NCBI RefSeq assembly: GCF_001297065.1 | Contig: NZ_LHOX01000022.1 | Coordinates: 62,001-126,000 of the forward strand | Length of the DNA: 64,000 nt | Direction of reading: 5' to 3' | Origin: Enterococcus sp. RIT-PI-f | GTDB lineage: Bacteria; Bacillota; Bacilli; Lactobacillales; Enterococcaceae | Shown: positions 10,546 to 19,380 of the stretch, piece after piece | Layout: the number at the start of each line of letters is the position of its first letter | Numbering within the stretch: the first letter of the stretch is position 1 | Made by a program: the position numbers and the translations under genes | Notes under the pieces: model-generated | Told to the model about the DNA's origin: nothing | Seen by the model: the letters and a program-made list of their open reading frames with translations, nothing else | The model's database searches: none

Positions 10546-11406
10546 TTAGTCTTCTAATAGCTGAATCCCTATGCCTAACAACCCTGGTCCCGTATGCACG
10601 ACCAGTGCAGGTGATATTTGGCCAAATAAAATTTCTTTGACTTTGGGAAATTCTTTCTCTAAGCGGATTTTCATTTCTTTGGCTTCTTGTAACGCATCGC
10701 CTTGCGCAACAGCTAAGCGTACGTGGGGATGATCCCCAACGAATTGTTTGATCAAGTCAACCGTTTTGTCCAAACTCTTTTTTCGACCGCGAGATTTGGC
10801 TACTGTATGATAAATGCCTTCTTCATTACAGGAAATGATTGGATTCAACTTCAAGGCGTTCCCTAAGATCGAAGCAACCAAACCGATTCTGCCACCTTTT
10901 TGTAAGTATTCTAACGTTGCGACATTAAATAAGACTTTATTCTTTGGTACCTCATTGGTCAGTTGGGTTTTCAATTGCGGCCAATCTGCACCGTTGCTTA
11001 GCAACTCAGCAGCCCGTATCGCTTGGAGACCCGCACCGATACCGATATTTTTCGTGTCTAGCACAAATACTTCCAAATCTGTTCTTTGCTCGCCGAGAAG
11101 GCGAACCACATTAAAGGTGCCACTTAGTCCGCTGGAAATCGTCACAGCAAAAACCTTTTCAAAGCCGTCAGCTTTGATTTGATCAAAAATCTTACCAATG
11201 GCTTCACCATCAGGCAACGATGTGCTAGGAATTTCTTGGGGCAATCGGGCATAGATTTCTTCTGCTGTGATATCGATTTTGTCTGTATAGGTACGGTCTT
11301 TATAGATAATTTGTAATGGCAGCATATACATCCCATACTGTTCCATGATATCTGCGGGTACATCTGTTCCTGAGTCAACTAATAGGGCAACTTTATCTTT
11401 ATTCAT
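10546..11406 (-). CDS. DegV family fatty-acid-binding protein
   Basis: A 286-residue DegV protein. The N-terminal KVALLVDSGTDVPAD and the TSLPDGEAIGKIFDQI, VFAVTISSGLSGTFN and QYLQKGGRIG-like segments (here EYLQKGGRIGLVASILGNALKLNPII) are family hallmarks. Such proteins bind fatty acids, and some (FakB) supply them to the FakA kinase for phospholipid synthesis; whether this is a FakB cannot be told without fakA context. The start overlaps the end of the DUF1836 gene by eight bases, so the two are co-transcribed and probably translationally coupled. Confidence 0.93.
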   Translation of the reverse strand: MNKDKVALLVDSGTDVPADIMEQYGMYMLPLQIIYKDRTYTDKIDITAEEIYARLPQEIPSTSLPDGEAIGKIFDQIKADGFEKVFAVTISSGLSGTFNVVRLLGEQRTDLEVFVLDTKNIGIGAGLQAIRAAELLSNGADWPQLKTQLTNEVPKNKVLFNVATLEYLQKGGRIGLVASILGNALKLNPIISCNEEGIYHTVAKSRGRKKSLDKTVDLIKQFVGDHPHVRLAVAQGDALQEAKEMKIRLEKEFPKVKEILFGQISPALVVHTGPGLLGIGIQLLED

Positions 11407-11965
11407 GCGCGTCTCCTTTGTGGGTTTCTAAATAGATTTGTTCTAAGGCAATCATTTTTTCTGCCAATAATTTATTTGCAAAAGACCGTGAAGCCCCTTT
11501 GATAGCAATCAACTCGATAGCAATCGGCCGGGTTTCTGTTTGTTCTGGCATTCCTGCTGCTTCTTGTCCGACGATGCGAATGGCTTTTTCTTGCTCTTCA
11601 CAGAACAAATTATATGCATTGCGAATCCCGACTACTTTGCCTTGGAACAAGATCCCTGTTTTGATTTCCGGAATCGTTAATACTTGTTTCAACATCGTGA
11701 TAGCGATCAAAAAAGCCAAATGCTTTTGATTGTAGCGTTTTTTTTCAGGCGCTGGAATCATCCCTTTTTTGACATAATTATTGACCATTGATGAGGTCAA
11801 TAACGGGTGCTTCTCCACTTGGATGACAGGTGAAAGATATTGATCGATCAAGGTAATCACTTGATCCATATATAATTCGAGGGTAGGTAGTTCATCCCAG
11901 CGCGGGAGGTGGAATGTTGCGATTGCTTCGCCCCACTTCTTGATCTCTAATTCTATATTCTCCAT
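11399..11965 (-). CDS. DUF1836 domain protein, putative DNA-binding
   Basis: A 188-residue cytoplasmic protein. Residues about 15-120 match the DUF1836 pattern (LPRWDELPTLELYMDQVI, then SSMVNNYVKKGMIPAPEKKRYNQKHLAFLI), which resembles a MerR-like winged helix; the SSMVNNYVKKGMI segment looks like a recognition helix. The function is not established. The ATG at 11965 has GGAGG six bases upstream and is preferred to 11986. It leads a two-gene unit with degV, so it may regulate or sense lipid supply; that is inference from position only. Confidence 0.85.
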   Translation of the reverse strand: MENIELEIKKWGEAIATFHLPRWDELPTLELYMDQVITLIDQYLSPVIQVEKHPLLTSSMVNNYVKKGMIPAPEKKRYNQKHLAFLIAITMLKQVLTIPEIKTGILFQGKVVGIRNAYNLFCEEQEKAIRIVGQEAAGMPEQTETRPIAIELIAIKGASRSFANKLLAEKMIALEQIYLETHKGDAHE

Positions 11966-12000
11966 TGGTTCCTCCATTTTAAACAACAGAACTTAAAATC

Positions 12001-12035
12001 ATCATAAACCAATCATCTAGTTTTGATAACTAGAT
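12001..12035 (-). promoter_or_regulatory. Promoter and inverted repeat upstream of the DUF1836-degV unit
   Basis: Minus-strand TTATCA (12024-12029), 17 bases, TATGAT (12001-12006). A perfect inverted repeat, ATCTAGTT-TTGAT-AACTAGAT (12015-12035), covers the -35 box and is a candidate operator, possibly for the DUF1836 protein itself. Confidence 0.55.
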
Positions 12036-12276
12036 TTAGTTTAGCATGGAATGAACGACATTTAAAGAGATTTAACTATGAATGTGCCATCTTTATCTCT
12101 TTTTTAACTGTTGTTATTCTCTATGGCTCATCAAAAAAACTACCCAGAAAAAATTGGGTAGTAATTAATGGACATCTGTCAGCAGCTTACAAATAGATAG
12201 GTTTGCGCTAGTTGCTCTAAAGCAGCTTTCCGTTTGGTTGCGGATTGAACCGATCAAAAACAACCTATATTTTCTG
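12036..12276. other. Intergenic stretch with a possible minus-strand small RNA
   Basis: No convincing coding frame. A hairpin with a minus-strand T run (12130-12162) closes this stretch, yet no protein gene reads into it directly: the nearest minus gene ends at 12493 beyond a tRNA. Either that gene's transcript runs on antisense to the tRNA, or a small RNA is made here. No clear minus promoter was found. Confidence 0.3.
12130..12162 (-). terminator. Minus-strand terminator-like hairpin
   Basis: ACTACCCA and TTGGGTAGT form a stem, and on the minus strand it is followed by TTTTTTT (12132-12139). Confidence 0.7.
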
Positions 12277-12305
12277 TTGCCAAGCTATCGAAATAGTGAT
12301 ACTAT
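12277..12305 (+). promoter_or_regulatory. tRNA-Lys promoter
   Basis: TTGCCA (12277-12282), 17 bases, TACTAT (12300-12305). The expected start is about ten bases before the tRNA. Confidence 0.75.
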
Positions 12306-12321
12306 ATCAAAGTAATAATTT

Positions 12322-12394
<73 letters not shown>

Positions 12395-12411
12395 TTGGGT
12401 GCCAAACCCAC

Positions 12412-12476
12412 GAGACTAGTACACTCTTGGCGCTTTCGAGCGTTTCGAAAAGAGTGTGCGTAGTCTCATTTTTTTG
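12412..12476 (+). terminator. Terminator after tRNA-Lys
   Basis: Long stem (GAGACTA..ACACTCTT with AAGAGTGT..TAGTCTC) followed by a run of Ts on the plus strand. Confidence 0.85.
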
Positions 12477-12492
12477 TTCATTTGACTATGTG

Positions 12493-12861
12493 TCATTTTT
12501 CACTTATATAAATCATGCTCCATAAAATGGAAGATGATTTATTTTGTCCTGTTAATTCACGATAAAAAGAACAACTATCCTCTTCTGTGATTTGAATCAA
12601 TTTTTGTTCACTCATAGCCATGTCAGCGTATAAGGTATGCGGAATCAGTATTAACAGTATTTGAAACTTTGCTTCGATCAGCAACAGCTCCTTTAAAGTC
12701 GCAAAAAAAGAAACTTCTGATTCGCTGTACGTTATAAAATCCTGTTGCAGACCTTGGTAATACGCGTATACTTCCGGGAATTGATGAATATTTAAATCTT
12801 CAAAACACTGATTAAAATAGGATAAGTAATCCAAAGCAGATGTGACCTCTCTTAACTCCAT
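12493..12861 (-). CDS. Hypothetical protein (122 aa)
   Basis: I do not recognise this family. The product is 122 residues, acidic and largely helical in appearance, rich in aromatic residues (LDYLSYFNQCF, YAYYQGLQQDF), with a hydrophobic middle (FQILLILIPHTLYADMAM) that is too interrupted to be a certain membrane helix. No signal peptide. It is supported as a gene by a strong AGGAGG site eight bases before the ATG and a TATAAT box on the minus strand at 12960-12965, which would give a 5' leader of about 90 bases. Its own terminator is not obvious. Confidence 0.65.
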   Translation of the reverse strand: MELREVTSALDYLSYFNQCFEDLNIHQFPEVYAYYQGLQQDFITYSESEVSFFATLKELLLIEAKFQILLILIPHTLYADMAMSEQKLIQITEEDSCSFYRELTGQNKSSSILWSMIYISEK

Positions 12862-13130
12862 TCAATGTTCCTCCTAGTTTTTTTATCACTTTATTTTTCA
12901 GCTGGACAATCCTCTAGACAGAAAGATAAGCAACTACCTAAAATCCAACTTTGTCGTCCATTATATATACTTAGACAACATGCAATAGAACTATATGGGA
13001 TGATCGTTCTTTACTTAGCTTACCTGAAACGATATTGAGAATAAAATCATTATCTTCACCTTACTATGAACCGAGCAAATATCCTCGACTAAAGAAATCA
13101 GGGAAAAGTGCACAAAAACCTGCTTTGTTT
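12862..13130. other. Intergenic region upstream of the 122-aa gene
   Basis: Contains the minus-strand -10 box TATAAT (12960-12965) and an AT-rich leader. The plus-strand frame from 13035 has no ribosome site and runs into the Mga-like gene in antisense. Nothing else seen. Confidence 0.4.
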
Positions 13131-13157
13131 AAAAAAAAGAACCGCAGATGCAGTTCT
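13131..13157 (-). terminator. Terminator after the downstream Mga-like gene
   Basis: On the minus strand GAACTGC-ATCT-GCGGTTC is followed by eight Ts. Confidence 0.88.
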
Positions 13158-13172
13158 CCTAATCTCATGATG

Positions 13173-14627
13173 TCAATTGGCTTTTTCCATCATCCGTTCC
13201 CAATCGGCTTTATCCGGAACCGAACCAATCAACAGATAATCAGTCGTTAAGATATAATCCATCACATGTGGCGAATAATTGGTAATAATCAAATCGACTT
13301 GCCTGTCATTCAATTTTTCTTCAGTAAGATACTGTATTGGCATAAAAACCAAATCGTGTTTATCGCCTAGTAGATACTCTGCATGGACACGGATATTCTG
13401 ACAAATAAAATGATCGCCCTCCAATAAAAAAACGATCGTTTTCGACTTTGGATAAAAGATATTCAAACTATCTTTCAACATTGTTAAACTGGCTGCAATA
13501 TCTTTTATATATGTGTTTGAAAACGACAATAAGGATTGATTTTCGACCAAAAATCGGTAATTTTCTTTATACGAGCGGTCATGATTCGTCGTAATATACG
13601 TTGTGACCTCACTCATAACCTTGTTTAGCACAGGAGATACAGCATCATTTATTTTCCTTGATAGAAAAAAAGAATTGAAAAAGGCTGTTTTCTCTTTCAG
13701 GTCATGTTGATTGCAACCTTCCTTTTGTAAGTAAGTTGTGGTCATCTGTGCTACGCTTGGCCACAAGTTAAATCGTTCATAAAATAATACCTCATGTTTT
13801 ATTGGCCCGATTGGTCGTTTGCAGATTGTCACCAAATAAACCCATGCAAATTCTTCTTCCGCCATATGAACACCGAAAACTCGCTCAATACCATGTATTA
13901 AATAAAGCAAGAGTTGATAATCTTCTTCACGATACACCATGTCACGTAATTCTTTAGGAAGCGTAATTTTGTTTCCTTGACGATAGCGCTCGATTGCTAT
14001 ATACAATGTGTAGTAAAAAGCTGCTGGTGTAGTCCCTGTACTCACTTCAAGATGACCAAGTTTATCCGATAACGTATCCAGCAATAAGTCACGAAGTGCT
14101 TGAGGAGGTGTCAATGTATGAGGTGTCAATTCACCTTCATAAAAAAAATCTTTGAAAAATTTTCTTAAACTGCCTTCAGCCCCAATAAAATTAACTGGCT
14201 TCAGGGATAATTCTAGCTCGTATTCTGCTAAAACAGGTTTGATTTGCAACAATAATCGACGCAGCGTACTTTCCGAATAGTTGTAGAAAAAAGCGAGTTC
14301 TTCAATTGTTTCCAGTTCCCCATAAAAAATATGTCCAACGATTTCAAACAAGACTTCCTTATCCAACAACTGCTTTTTTTGTTCCTTATATAATTCTGGA
14401 TTTGTTTCGTAAAAAAAATACCCTCTGTTACGCTTATTAAAGACAGCACTCTTCGCAAAATATTCTTTAAGATAGTTCAAATCTTTAATAATGGTACGTT
14501 GGCTCACATCTGATATCTCGGTTAAGCTGACAACTGTAAATGCGCGCTCTCGTTCAATTGTATTCAACAATCGTAACCATCTCATTACAGATTGATGACC
14601 TACGAATTGTAATTGTAATTCTCGCAT
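13173..14627 (-). CDS. Mga-like transcriptional regulator (downstream flank of csc locus)
   Basis: A 484-residue regulator of the Mga/AtxA type. An N-terminal helix-turn-helix (about 35-60, SDVSQRTIIKDLNYLKEYF) is followed by a second Mga HTH (about 105-125, NYSESTLRRLLLQI), a central PRD-like helical region, and a C-terminal EIIB-like alpha/beta part (TIVFLLEGDHFICQNI, DLIITNYSPHV). It is clearly paralogous to the gene at 21600-23075. It follows the csc operon in the same direction, separated by a terminator at about 14700, so it has some independent expression. It likely controls the surface-protein genes; inferred from position. Confidence 0.88.
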   Translation of the reverse strand: MRELQLQFVGHQSVMRWLRLLNTIERERAFTVVSLTEISDVSQRTIIKDLNYLKEYFAKSAVFNKRNRGYFFYETNPELYKEQKKQLLDKEVLFEIVGHIFYGELETIEELAFFYNYSESTLRRLLLQIKPVLAEYELELSLKPVNFIGAEGSLRKFFKDFFYEGELTPHTLTPPQALRDLLLDTLSDKLGHLEVSTGTTPAAFYYTLYIAIERYRQGNKITLPKELRDMVYREEDYQLLLYLIHGIERVFGVHMAEEEFAWVYLVTICKRPIGPIKHEVLFYERFNLWPSVAQMTTTYLQKEGCNQHDLKEKTAFFNSFFLSRKINDAVSPVLNKVMSEVTTYITTNHDRSYKENYRFLVENQSLLSFSNTYIKDIAASLTMLKDSLNIFYPKSKTIVFLLEGDHFICQNIRVHAEYLLGDKHDLVFMPIQYLTEEKLNDRQVDLIITNYSPHVMDYILTTDYLLIGSVPDKADWERMMEKAN

Positions 14628-14690
14628 CTCTTCTTCCTCCTTTCTAATAAAACGCCTTCATTCTTTATGATAATACACAGTTAGAAATAA

Positions 14691-14721
14691 ACCTACCAAC
14701 AAATTTTTATTGGTAGGTTTT
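14691..14721 (-). terminator. Terminator after the csc operon
   Basis: Stem CCTACCAA with TTGGTAGG; on the minus strand a TTTATTT tract follows. It separates the giant WxL gene from the downstream Mga-like gene. Confidence 0.7.
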
Positions 14722-14769
14722 CTATTATCCTATGTCACATTGCTGTATGGATGTTTCCTTTTGTATTTT

Positions 14770-17700
14770 TTAGTTCCCTGGGACTGCACTTAATTCCCAT
14801 AGCAATTTACTTTCGTAATTAGTTGCCATACTGTTTGCGGCACTTGGTACATTTAGCGCAACACTTTGATCTGCAGTGTGTGCATCACCAAAGCGATAGA
14901 CCCATGTACCTTGGCCTTGTTCTCCCTCTGCATACAAGAGCGATTGTTTTTCACCTGGAATCAATTCAACTTGTCCATCAGTTTTCATTGTTGGCTCTGG
15001 ATGATCCGTTGCACTATCAATCTGCCCATTAGTCAATTGGATTTGTGCGCCCAAAAGTGTATGACCTCTTTCACTTGCAAATTGCTCAAGTTGTGTGACA
15101 GATAGTTCCCATACTCCCCGGACATCTGAGGATCTACGGTCACTGATTTGAATATAATTTGGTCGTTCTTGTTTTTCACTATCATCTGACGTCACTATTG
15201 ATTGAGCCTGTGCATAATATATTTGGTCCGACGCAGAAATTTTTTGTACCCCAAAATTAAATTGAGAAATGAAGTCTATACTAAATAAACCTTGATTCTC
15301 AGATAAATCTGGTTTATTTTCTGGTTCTACCTCAACTTCTGGCGCTAATGGATCTACAGGTGCGACAATTTCCGTATCATAAATATAATTCACTGTCTGT
15401 GCTGTATCTTTAAAGACGCCATTGACATTATCCGGTGTTTCAACAAGCAAATATCCTTCAATGTCTACCGCTTCTGTTTCATACTGATCCCCTATATATC
15501 CTGAGAGCACCTTTGTATCTGCTATTTTAGTACCTTTTGTATCTAGATAGTTGACTTCTACGTTTGCACCATCTATCCGTTCATAATGAACGTGAATGAT
15601 TGTGTCCCCAGTGCCGAATATAAATAATAATTCTGGATCATCCGGCGCTGCATAAAAATCAGGATGATTTCCTTCAATCAATTCGAATGAATCAAAGCGA
15701 TATCCCTCATTTGGTTCAGCAACGATGTAAATCAATTGGCCCGTGTTCACAAGTTCAGGTGCATGTACAGTTACCGTCCCAGCGTCTTTAGGAAATTGTA
15801 CGATAGTGATCGTATACGTCGAAACTTCATATATATAGGTGACGAATTGCGCATCTTCTGTAAAGACTCCTGTGGCATTTTGTGGCATGGTTTTTACTGT
15901 CCATCCAGTAATCTCTGCTGCTTTTGTTGAGTACGTGTCTCCGTAATCGCCTATTAATTTTATAGGATCTGCCAATTGAATTCCTTTGTCACTTACAAAT
16001 GTTACTGTAACAACCCCCGCTTGGATACGTTCGTATTTGGCCTGAACGATTGCATCGGTACTCCCCATCACAAAAGTCGTATTTGGCGAATCTGCGTTTT
16101 CAATGCGGCTACCAGCACCTGAAATCATTTCCCATTGAACAAATCGGTAGCCAGCACTCGGGTTGGCGCTGATAGAAGTACTTCCACCCATGACAAGGCT
16201 TGAAACATTCGCGCTAGGTTCCCCACCTTCTAGCAGGTTCGCTTGCAATGTCAGATTATACTTATCTTGTGAATAGACTGCTCGGATCGTTGTATCACTG
16301 CTTCCCATAGTGAACGTCGTATTCGCATTGGTTGCATTCGTAATACTACCGCCACTGCCGGTGATGATTTCCCAACCGCTGAAACTATATCCTGGATTTG
16401 GATTGGCATGGATTTGGGTCGTTTCACCTTGTGCCATTATTTCCGCATTCGCGCTAGGTTCCCCACCTTCTGGCAGGTTCGCTTGCAATGTCAGATTATA
16501 CTTATCTTGTGAATAGACTGCTCGGATCGTTGTATCACTGCTTCCCATAGTGAACGTCGTATTCGCATTGGTTGCATTCGCAATACTACCGCCACTGCCG
16601 GTGATGATTTCCCAACCGCTGAAACTATATCCTGGATTTGGGTTGGCTTGGATTTCTGTGGTATCACCTTGTGCCATTATTTCCGCACTTGCGCTAGGAT
16701 TCCCACCTTCTGGCAAGTTCGCTTGTAAAGTCAGACTATATTTATCTTGCGAATAGACCGCTCGAATCGTTGTATCACTGCTTCCCATAGTGAATGTCGT
16801 ATTCGCATTGGTTGCATTCGCAATACTACCGCCACTGCCGGTGATGATTTCCCAACCGCTGAAACTATATCCTGGATTTGGGTTGGCTTGGATTTCTGTG
16901 GTATCCCCTTCAAACAAATAGTAATCATTTGCCATCGGATCTCCTGCTTCAATAAGATTTGCCTCTATGCTAAGAAAATTACCTGAAGAATACATAGGCA
17001 TATCTACAATCAATGCATTGTAATCAGCTCTGGTCGCATTTGCACTATAAATACTTGAAAAATTTCCTGGTCGACTCGTGGCACTTTGCACTTCGGTAGC
17101 ATTCGTACCAGATAAATATGCATCAACCATAGACCACTTTGCGATTACACTTCCAGACAACTCAGGAATGGTACTGTATAAAAGGAATTTCGCACCTGTG
17201 GTCATCATTACTTCTTCACCCACAATATACACCTTCGAGTCTGAAGAAGAATTGATAAGTAAAACATTATTAGTAGTTCCTTCATTAAGTAGACCGCCCT
17301 TATGAAGATACAATTCTGCACCATCTTGCAAAGATAAAACCGATCCATTCAGAACAGAAAAATTTTTGATTCCGGACGGAGTATCTGTGCCATCAATGAA
17401 TATTTTTCCGCCATTCATTTGCACTGCAGCAGAATTACTGGCACTTAATTCAGCATATATCCAAGCACCATTGTACAAAGTAATATTACCACCATCACTT
17501 ATAATCATAGATTGATTCAGAGTATTGCTCGGTATATGTCTATAAAAACTAACACGTCCTTCAATCACTATATCCGATGTTGTCCTCATTGGTGCATGAG
17601 ATCTGATTAATATAGTCTCTCCAGGGTTGTTCCCACCGTGACGAATTTTAATCGCGGTTGTACGCTGATTTAAATCATTAATATTTGAAATAGTAAACCC

Positions 17701-18204
17701 TGATTGAATGACTATTTCCGTAACTTGTGGATTATTCCAAGCCAAACGAAAATCTATATGATCATTTACAATGATACTATTTGTCGCGTTGCGTCCTTCA
17801 AGATTAGTCTCTTCTGTAGTTGATATAGATTCAATTTCTTTTCTTTCTACTTCAGATTTTTGCTCTTCTATTTCAAGTGTATCGGAATGAGCCTCTAAGT
17901 TTTCTACTATGGTTGATTCTTCATCAGAAGCAACATCTATTGCCTCTTCTACAGTGGCTTCTTTTGCTGACGATTGAACAGTATAGACAGATTCTTTCTC
18001 TTGAATATCTGATTGCGGAATGGAAAAAGAGGTAACTCCGAAAAGATCATTAGGATCGATAGACGCTGGTTCTTCTATTGTGTCTTTGAGATCGTCGTTG
18101 CTACCTGCCTCTGCACGTAAAATCGATAGTGGCTGAAAAAATACCGATATCGTCATCGTTATTAGTACCACATGTAGCATGATTTTTTTTACTAAGTGAT
18201 TCAT
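14770..18204 (-). CDS. Giant WxL-domain surface adhesin with InlB-type repeats and MucBP domains
   Basis: A 1144-residue exported protein. In order: signal peptide (1-33, LRAEA), an acidic Glu/Ser-rich spacer (about 35-135), a beta-helix-like region (about 140-410, with GGNITLYNGAWIYAELSA), four units of about 80 residues resembling divergent InlB B-repeats (about 412-725; GYSFSGWEIITGSGGSI), a MucBP-like domain (about 730-800), a fifth diverged repeat, a second MucBP-like domain, a Pro/Glu linker, and a C-terminal WxL domain with two WEL motifs (RGVWELSV and LLWELSAVPGN). The WxL domain binds the wall non-covalently; the rest suggests adhesion to host or plant glycans. AAAGGAGAGG precedes the ATG. 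Last structural gene of the csc operon. Confidence 0.92.
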   Translation of the reverse strand: MNHLVKKIMLHVVLITMTISVFFQPLSILRAEAGSNDDLKDTIEEPASIDPNDLFGVTSFSIPQSDIQEKESVYTVQSSAKEATVEEAIDVASDEESTIVENLEAHSDTLEIEEQKSEVERKEIESISTTEETNLEGRNATNSIIVNDHIDFRLAWNNPQVTEIVIQSGFTISNINDLNQRTTAIKIRHGGNNPGETILIRSHAPMRTTSDIVIEGRVSFYRHIPSNTLNQSMIISDGGNITLYNGAWIYAELSASNSAAVQMNGGKIFIDGTDTPSGIKNFSVLNGSVLSLQDGAELYLHKGGLLNEGTTNNVLLINSSSDSKVYIVGEEVMMTTGAKFLLYSTIPELSGSVIAKWSMVDAYLSGTNATEVQSATSRPGNFSSIYSANATRADYNALIVDMPMYSSGNFLSIEANLIEAGDPMANDYYLFEGDTTEIQANPNPGYSFSGWEIITGSGGSIANATNANTTFTMGSSDTTIRAVYSQDKYSLTLQANLPEGGNPSASAEIMAQGDTTEIQANPNPGYSFSGWEIITGSGGSIANATNANTTFTMGSSDTTIRAVYSQDKYNLTLQANLPEGGEPSANAEIMAQGETTQIHANPNPGYSFSGWEIITGSGGSITNATNANTTFTMGSSDTTIRAVYSQDKYNLTLQANLLEGGEPSANVSSLVMGGSTSISANPSAGYRFVQWEMISGAGSRIENADSPNTTFVMGSTDAIVQAKYERIQAGVVTVTFVSDKGIQLADPIKLIGDYGDTYSTKAAEITGWTVKTMPQNATGVFTEDAQFVTYIYEVSTYTITIVQFPKDAGTVTVHAPELVNTGQLIYIVAEPNEGYRFDSFELIEGNHPDFYAAPDDPELLFIFGTGDTIIHVHYERIDGANVEVNYLDTKGTKIADTKVLSGYIGDQYETEAVDIEGYLLVETPDNVNGVFKDTAQTVNYIYDTEIVAPVDPLAPEVEVEPENKPDLSENQGLFSIDFISQFNFGVQKISASDQIYYAQAQSIVTSDDSEKQERPNYIQISDRRSSDVRGVWELSVTQLEQFASERGHTLLGAQIQLTNGQIDSATDHPEPTMKTDGQVELIPGEKQSLLYAEGEQGQGTWVYRFGDAHTADQSVALNVPSAANSMATNYESKLLWELSAVPGN
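16030..16969 (-). repeat. Tandem 240-bp repeats inside the giant WxL gene
   Basis: Three copies with a 240-base period are nearly identical over most of their length (for example the block ATTCGCATTGGTTGCATTCG begins at 16321, 16561 and 16801). A fourth, diverged copy covers about 16030-16249. Each encodes an 80-residue InlB-type unit, so changes in copy number keep the frame. Confidence 0.95.
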
Positions 18205-18232
18205 GGCCTCTCCTTTCTTTTAAGGTGACTGA

Positions 18233-19279
18233 TCATCTATTTCTTTGTGTCTTGCTTTTTTTTAGATAGAAACCAAGACTAGCAATAGCTAAAATAGACA
18301 ACAACGCGAGCATCCCGATCATCCACCAATTGATTGGAGAGTCGATCGTCACATCTGCTCGGTTCAATGCCCGTGCTTGATTCGCCTCTATCGTAAATGT
18401 TTCTTCCCATGACCACTCCTGCCCTTCTGAGTAGGCTGTCAGTTTTAAGACATACGTCCCACTACGAAAACTCTCTCCGTTCAAATAGATAGGAAAATCA
18501 AATTGAGAGTTCGGAGCCATTTGCATGTCAGAACGACTGGTTTCGTAAAGAATATCCTCAGCACCTTCTTCACGAATCGTTGCATTGACTGTTAATTGAT
18601 TTATATATGTTGATACTGGATTTTGAAGCGTTGCACTAATGACATTTCGATAATTTACTTGATTTGCAAATACATCCAACAAATCCAGTTCAGGATCGAT
18701 TTTGGTTCGTTGATTACTTACTACAACCCCTAGAACATACGAAAATGCATTGGTAATTGCAATCCCCTCTTCATGACTATTCTCTCCGTCTTCTGGCAGT
18801 ACTTCTTGCAACCGAATACCACCTGCAAGAACACCTTCAAATGACTCTTCGGGCATAGTAAGAGTAAGTGAAATGGTTTTTTTCTCCATCGGCTCTAAGT
18901 TTACTTCTCGTGGCGTTGTCATCAATGCATCTAGGGCAAATGGCAACGTCGAATCAGGGTCAGTTGCATCTTTGCCATACTCTACAAGACCATTCACATT
19001 CGTAAATGCCGTATGTGCACTCACTGTAACTGCGATTTCCTCATCAGAACTATTTTGAATCTCAATCTCCAATGTATCCGAGTCGCCAGCAGCTAAATTC
19101 AAATCAAAGTAACTACTCGCCCCATCATCTAGTTGACTCTCAGGTAAAATCGGTTGAACAAAAAAATTTAGTTCTGACTCTTCACCATACGCTGTTAACG
19201 CACTGATTGAAAACAACAGAAACAAACAGAAACACCCTAAAAGTTGTTTCCATGGTACACGTAGTTTATCTATACGCAC
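18233..19279 (-). CDS. DUF916/DUF3324 WxL-interacting surface protein (CscA type)
   Basis: A 348-residue membrane-anchored exported protein. N-terminal signal segment (about 13-30, LLGCFCLFLLFSISALTAYG), a DUF916 domain beginning NFFVQPILPESQLDDGASSYFDL, a DUF3324 domain beyond about 170, a C-terminal transmembrane helix (WWMIGMLALLSILAIASLGFYL) and a short basic tail. Proteins of this kind bind both peptidoglycan and WxL proteins, holding the complex at the surface. It lies 28 bases before the giant WxL gene, and a strong hairpin terminator stands between it and the short WxL gene upstream. Confidence 0.93.
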   Translation of the reverse strand: MRIDKLRVPWKQLLGCFCLFLLFSISALTAYGEESELNFFVQPILPESQLDDGASSYFDLNLAAGDSDTLEIEIQNSSDEEIAVTVSAHTAFTNVNGLVEYGKDATDPDSTLPFALDALMTTPREVNLEPMEKKTISLTLTMPEESFEGVLAGGIRLQEVLPEDGENSHEEGIAITNAFSYVLGVVVSNQRTKIDPELDLLDVFANQVNYRNVISATLQNPVSTYINQLTVNATIREEGAEDILYETSRSDMQMAPNSQFDFPIYLNGESFRSGTYVLKLTAYSEGQEWSWEETFTIEANQARALNRADVTIDSPINWWMIGMLALLSILAIASLGFYLKKSKTQRNR

Positions 19280-19296
19280 GTAAGGTGTACTCCTTT

Positions 19297-19329
19297 CAAA
19301 AATAGGCAGAGAAGTCGTTCTCTGCCTAT
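19297..19329 (-). terminator. Internal terminator within the csc operon
   Basis: A perfect 12-base stem, ATAGGCAGAGAA with its complement around a four-base loop, followed on the minus strand by TTTTT. It lies between the short WxL genes and the DUF916 gene, so upstream genes are probably transcribed more than downstream ones. Confidence 0.85.
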
Positions 19330-19380
19330 CTCAATTCTCTCTTTTTTATAATGGTGCACAAAGAAATGATTTCTATTTTA

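Noticed and set aside
13035-13250. Plus-strand frame of 71 codons
   Set aside because: It overlaps the terminator and the end of the Mga-like gene and has no ribosome site.
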